Below are positions 59,727 to 64,000 of a stretch of 64,000 nucleotides of DNA, one piece after another. The notes beneath the pieces were generated by a model that saw nothing but the letters and a program-made list of their open reading frames with translations, was not told where the DNA came from and ran no database searches. The position numbers and the translations under genes are program-made. The DNA comes from Malaya genurostris. Its lineage: Eukaryota; Arthropoda; Insecta; Diptera; Culicidae. Location of the stretch: NCBI RefSeq assembly GCF_030247185.1, contig NC_080570.1, forward strand, positions 152,037,641-152,101,640. The letters are read 5' to 3'. The number at the start of each line of letters is the position of its first letter. Positions within the stretch are counted from its first letter, which is position 1.

Positions 59727-60503
59727 TAGAGATGTGCAATTCGCTCCTGAGCTCACAGCTCTTTTTTAAAGAACCGCAGCTCACCAGTTCACCGCACTGG
59801 TAAGCAGGGATGCCAGATTCACAGATTAATCTGTGTTTCACAGATTTTCAACCTTTCGCACAGATTTTCAACCTTTCGGCACAGATTCTCACAGATTTCT
59901 GAAAATAGTCACAGATTTAAACAGATTCTGAAATCGATCACAGATTTTTGAAATTGATCACAGTTTAGCACCAAAACTTACAGAGCGGTAGGAAATAGTG
60001 AGAGTTTTTAGATGGTCACAGATTTAAAAAAAATGACCTGGCATCCCTGCTGGTAAGGTGGAAACCAGATACGAGCTGAACGGATCTTCGGTTCTTGAAG
60101 AGCGGGTTATAAATGAGAAGAAATGTGTGCATGAGCTTTTGTTCGTTCTTCCAAATGTGCATCTATCCTTCTTTAACAGATTGAATGAGTCGTTGTCAAT
60201 AAGAAATTTTACCTCTCACTCAGTAGGCTAAGGGACATTCAGGGATGCCACTTTTGCAGATATTCTCAAATATGACATAATAATAATTCACAGGCAAGTT
60301 AGTTCGCATAGCATTGTTCTTTGTGCATCAAAGATTTCGATCATGCATATGGAAGAAAAACGGAGTAAGAAAAACGGCGCTCGAAACAAACCTTCAGTTC
60401 AATTTTAATGAGCCGATGAGCTGATACATTGATTCAATTCCCTTTAGTGAGCTCGGTTCGGTTCGGAGCTGTTCACCGGTATGAGCTGCTTCGCACATCT
60501 CTA
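59727..60503. mobile_element. hAT-like MITE (TAGAGATG family) with nested MITE
   Basis: Termini TAGAGATGTGCAATTCG and GCACATCTCTA, flanked by the exact 8-bp duplication AGTGAGCG (59719-59726 and 60504-60511). Ends rich in GAGCTG/CAGCTC, as at 13020-13457. It carries a second MITE at 59805-60049 and is about 525 bp without it. Confidence 0.92.
59805..60049. mobile_element. hAT-like MITE (CAGRGATGCC family), 245 bp, nested
   Basis: Termini CAGGGATGCCAGATT and CTGGCATCCCTG, flanked by the exact 8-bp duplication CTGGTAAG (59797-59804 and 60050-60057). The interior is built of CACAGATTT repeats, related to 11109-11765. Confidence 0.92.
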
Positions 60504-61369
60504 AGTGAGCGTTGCACGATCAATATATCATCTTAAAAAACGTGTTGCTTCACGATAACTCAATTTATTTACACGTTTAAAAATTAAATCTTTTCGTAAA
60601 GGTTTGTACTTTTACAATACTTTGTTATATTTTGTTCGGAAAACATTTTCCCATTTTTTTAATATGTATTGAACTTTTGAATTTTTCGGATTTTCAATAT
60701 TTAAAACTAACTTTGAAAAGACCTAAAACATTGCATCGAGTTCCACTTAGATTTTTTCTAATATTGTTAATTGTCAAAAAGTAAACAAAATAATAATCAC
60801 AACATTTTGTTTAAGCTGCGCGTGCAAGCATGAGCTTGTTTATGCGTATTTATGCGCACTTTGTAGTAGATACTTAGGTAATAGAGGTAGATTCTACGTA
60901 GATAAAACCAAAAAAACTATTTTTAAAATTAAGTGAATATATCTCAAAAATATTTTTTTTGCATTATTTATATCTTCAGCAAAAATACTTCAAATGTTTT
61001 TTTCTTCGAAATGAGATAGAAAAAAAATTTATGAAAAAAAAATATTTTTTTTCGAAATTGGTACTACCTCCTTAACAAAAATTAAGGTGCCACTTTCAAA
61101 TGAAGCGTAATATAATCTTGTAAAACTTCTTCGAAAACACGTTAGCTCTTAAAAATCAGTGAAAGTCAGTACAGACTTTTGACCGTCTTTTTCCAGTTTT
61201 GGACCACTGTGCGTCGGGCAGCACCTCTTACCCAAATCTGATTCGGCTCAAATTTTGTATGGGGACTTTTTTTTCGAAGTGCTAAAACTTTTGAGTACCA
61301 CCGCCTTACAAAACTAGGGGGGATCCCAAAATATTCGCACCCTTATATATATTAGAGCGGTACAAAACA

Positions 61370-61820
<451 letters not shown>

Positions 61821-61959
61821 TCTTAGATGAGACTAGATCTCAACTTTTCACGCAATTCTTAATTCCTGAGACTTTTGGCATCTGGAAATCTCACGTACCC
61901 AAGCACTACAGCTTAACAAAATTAGAGATGGCCCTAAAATATTTGCACCCTAGTAAACA

Positions 61960-62060
61960 TCTCGTTCCAATAAAAATTGTTGTTCCGCAGGGTACTAATA
62001 TAGGACCATTGTTGTTCCTCTTGTATATAAATGATACAGGTAGTACCATATTCAAGACTA
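61960..62060 (+). pseudogene. Reverse transcriptase fragment of a non-LTR element
   Basis: Translates to VVPQGTNIGPLLFLLYIND, the reverse transcriptase block that precedes the catalytic Asp pair in jockey/CR1/I-type elements. No other part is recognisable nearby. Confidence 0.75.
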
Positions 62061-62069
62061 GACTACGGT

Positions 62070-63258
62070 ACTTTTTTTAGACAGAGATTAAACGAAATTT
62101 GTATATTGTTATCGTTATTTATGTGTGTATAAATATAGTTAAACTTCAACAGTTTTTTCTTATTATCAGTTAGTTTTAGTATTCATTGTGGATCCCTTAA
62201 AAAAGATTCAATTCCACTGGGAGTAAATAGTTTTTTTTAAAGATAATATATCCTTCTCCGCCGGTTAAGAGCAGGGGTTTCTTTATAGAGCTTTTTGGTG
62301 TGGGGGAGTGTGATAGGCAAATTGAAAAAAAAATTGGACAAAAAAACAAACTCAAAAAGTTTAGTGCAGTTTACTTGAACAGAAAAAAAACAAGTTTAAA
62401 AAATAAGATGAACCTAAAAACCTGGGACGCACTGTTTTCTGAGGATTCGGAACCGTGAGTCCAACGTTCAAATTATAGAGTTCGGAAAAAGTTCATTTTT
62501 TGCTTTTCGAAGATCCGGCCAGAAGTCAAATTGGTCTCCATCCGTGCAAAATCATTCGCGAATTTTATCGGTTGACAATGAGTCAGACAGAGAGAGAGAG
62601 AGAGAATGAGAGTAAGCTAATCGAATCAATCTATACCTGACAAGTTACTACGTAAAGCTACTGTATGTTCTAACGGAGTCTAATCTGTTGAACATTCAAC
62701 GCAGAATACATCAAGAAACCGATAGCCATGATGGCGGCACCCAACGCGGATATCGGGAATCAGTTCCGGCTAGAACTGGCATGTTTTGTAACATGTCTTC
62801 GATGAAGGTACGCGCGATAACGATTATCAGCGGAAAGGGAGTTTGATAGAATGAAACAAAAAAAAAGAAAACAACAACAACAGAACAATTCACAGCACTC
62901 CAATCAGATTCCATTATCGATTATCACGCCGGTTTTTTTTTGCAATTTAATAAGCAGTTCTCGGACTCGTAGGTGTTTTGGTGGCAGCACTCTTCGGTGA
63001 CACTCAAAAGCGAAAGCGGCAGTTTGGCGACAAGAAATGTCACTTGCTCGCGCGGCGTGTTCAAATTTCGGATGTCTGCAAATGAAATGTTTCATTTTTA
63101 TCGATATTCCGATAGCAAGTAGCATGACTTTTTCGGGCATGTTATCGGATGGAATTGATTTTTATTTTTTGTTTCGAGTGATAAGACTTCGATACCGAAC
63201 CAGTTTCGGTCTAAATGTTGAATGTTTCCGATTAGTACGTAATCAAAGGTGACTCGCC
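62070..63258. other. Intergenic DNA upstream of P4HA2
   Basis: No gene recognised. A GA run lies at 62588-62605. 62700-62815 is less AT-rich; its minus-strand frame has no family features. The P4HA2 promoter should lie in the last few hundred bases, but I see no clear core motif. Confidence 0.35.
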
Positions 63259-64000
63259 ATGGCTGCAACAAGTGCCGTTGTTTGGTTGTTTCTGCTGCTA
63301 GGAACAACCAACCATTTCCTAGTGGCGACGACGTCGGCGATGGAAAATCCTAGCGAATTCTACACGTCCGTGGTGAACATGGAACATCTGTTGGACAGCG
63401 AACAGGCCATCCTGAAGAGGTTGGACAAATATATTCGGTTGTCGGAGGAGAAAATAAAGTTCCTGAAAAAGCAACTCGCCAAACTGGAGAGTGACGTCGA
63501 AGGTGCCTCGAAGAACCGGATCTCCTTCCTATCGAATCCGATCAATGCATTCCTGATGACGAAACGGTTGGTGACGGATTACGGAAAGATCGATGAATTC
63601 ATGAAGATGGACGTGGGTGTGTCGTTGATTGATAACTCAACGATGCTACCGACGTACGACGACTACTGGGGTGTCGCGGAAGCACTGGGAAATCTCCAGC
63701 ACGTCTATCAGCTCGATACGGCCGAATTGGTTACGGGCCGAGTTCGTGGTAAGATCACCGGGCGGGAATTGACAGCCGATGAGTGTTTTCGGGTTGGTTC
63801 GGCGATGGGTCTAGCGAAACAGTTCAAGTACTCGATTTTGTGGCTGGAGGAATCGCTTCGACGATGGGAATGGGAAGATTCGCCGGGAATTAGCAAGTCG
63901 GAAATTCTGGATTTCCTATCCTACTCACTGGCCGAGGATGGTCACTATGAGGAGGCACTGAAGCGAACGAATGAACTGCTTAAAATTGTACCTGATCATG
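63259..64000 (+). CDS. Prolyl 4-hydroxylase alpha subunit paralogue, N-terminal part (runs off the window)
   Basis: An open frame of 247 codons to the window edge, starting at an ATG in excellent context (CGCCATGG) with an in-frame TGA just upstream. A signal peptide (about 27 residues, WLFLLLGTTNHFLV) precedes EFYTSVVNMEHLLDSEQ. Then come DKYIRLSEEKIKFLKKQL (coiled-coil-like) and LSNPINAFLMTKRLVTDY, which match P4HA1. The TPR-like region ends at NELLKIVPDH. The catalytic domain lies beyond the window. Unlike P4HA1 there is no intron at either of the two positions where P4HA1 has introns in this part. Probably also an ER collagen prolyl hydroxylase subunit; substrate and partner are not shown by sequence. 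Confidence 0.93.
   Translation, partial: MAATSAVVWLFLLLGTTNHFLVATTSAMENPSEFYTSVVNMEHLLDSEQAILKRLDKYIRLSEEKIKFLKKQLAKLESDVEGASKNRISFLSNPINAFLMTKRLVTDYGKIDEFMKMDVGVSLIDNSTMLPTYDDYWGVAEALGNLQHVYQLDTAELVTGRVRGKITGRELTADECFRVGSAMGLAKQFKYSILWLEESLRRWEWEDSPGISKSEILDFLSYSLAEDGHYEEALKRTNELLKIVPDH

Noticed and set aside
62711..62914. 67-codon minus-strand frame upstream of P4HA2
   Set aside because: Includes a poly-Phe run from an A-rich tract and no family motif; not enough to call an exon.

Overview
The window is animal nuclear DNA, most likely from a dipteran and probably a culicine mosquito. It is AT-rich. Its few protein-coding exons are clearly richer in GC, are split by GT-AG introns and best match insect families. 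Everything else is saturated with transposon debris: mariner and rosa-like elements, hAT-like MITEs, a jockey/CR1-type LINE, tRNA-derived SINEs and CA/TG microsatellites. The species call is inference from this repertoire and was not tested.

Four genes are supported. (1) A neutral ceramidase lies on the minus strand with coding exons at 9547-9407, 9337-8477 and 3198-2092. Its 5.3 kb second intron holds a mariner and other repeats. (2) A prolyl 4-hydroxylase alpha subunit lies on the plus strand with six coding exons from 27323 to 35491, a 6.2 kb intron 2 full of repeats, and probably an untranslated first exon far upstream, perhaps near 18.6-19.05 kb. (3) The last coding exon of a DNAJC12-like J-domain protein lies on the minus strand at 46662-46336; its 5' exons were not found. 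(4) A second P4HA paralogue starts at 63259 on the plus strand and runs off the right edge. The ceramidase (sphingolipid breakdown), the P4HA pair (collagen proline hydroxylation in the ER) and DNAJC12 (co-chaperone) have no obvious shared function. The P4HA pair is a local paralogue cluster.

Layout: 0-2 kb, a microsatellite-bearing repeat and a unique, possibly 5'-regulatory stretch; 2-10.2 kb, ceramidase; 10.2-18.5 kb, intergenic, with a hAT-like MITE and a mariner broken by a nested MITE; 18.5-36.1 kb, the P4HA1 transcription unit with TEs in its introns; 36-46 kb, an internally deleted mariner, a LINE relic split by a hAT-like MITE, and tandemly duplicated GAATTC-rich arrays; 46.3-46.7 kb, DNAJC12; 47.7-52.1 kb, a GCGTTAC minisatellite with an inverted outlier; 54.8-58.1 kb, a degenerate 15-bp GAAATGACTTTCGG array carrying a MITE and a SINE; 58.3-61.8 kb, repeat-derived DNA with nested MITEs; 63.3-64 kb, P4HA2.

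I did not find a clearly new biological system. The observations most worth a second look are the in-frame open extension after the P4HA1 stop codon, the different exon structure of the two P4HA paralogues, three kinds of degenerate short-period arrays (one with an inverted partner), and a set of hAT-like MITEs with exact 8-bp target duplications, one of which has its own empty site preserved in a neighbouring duplicate.
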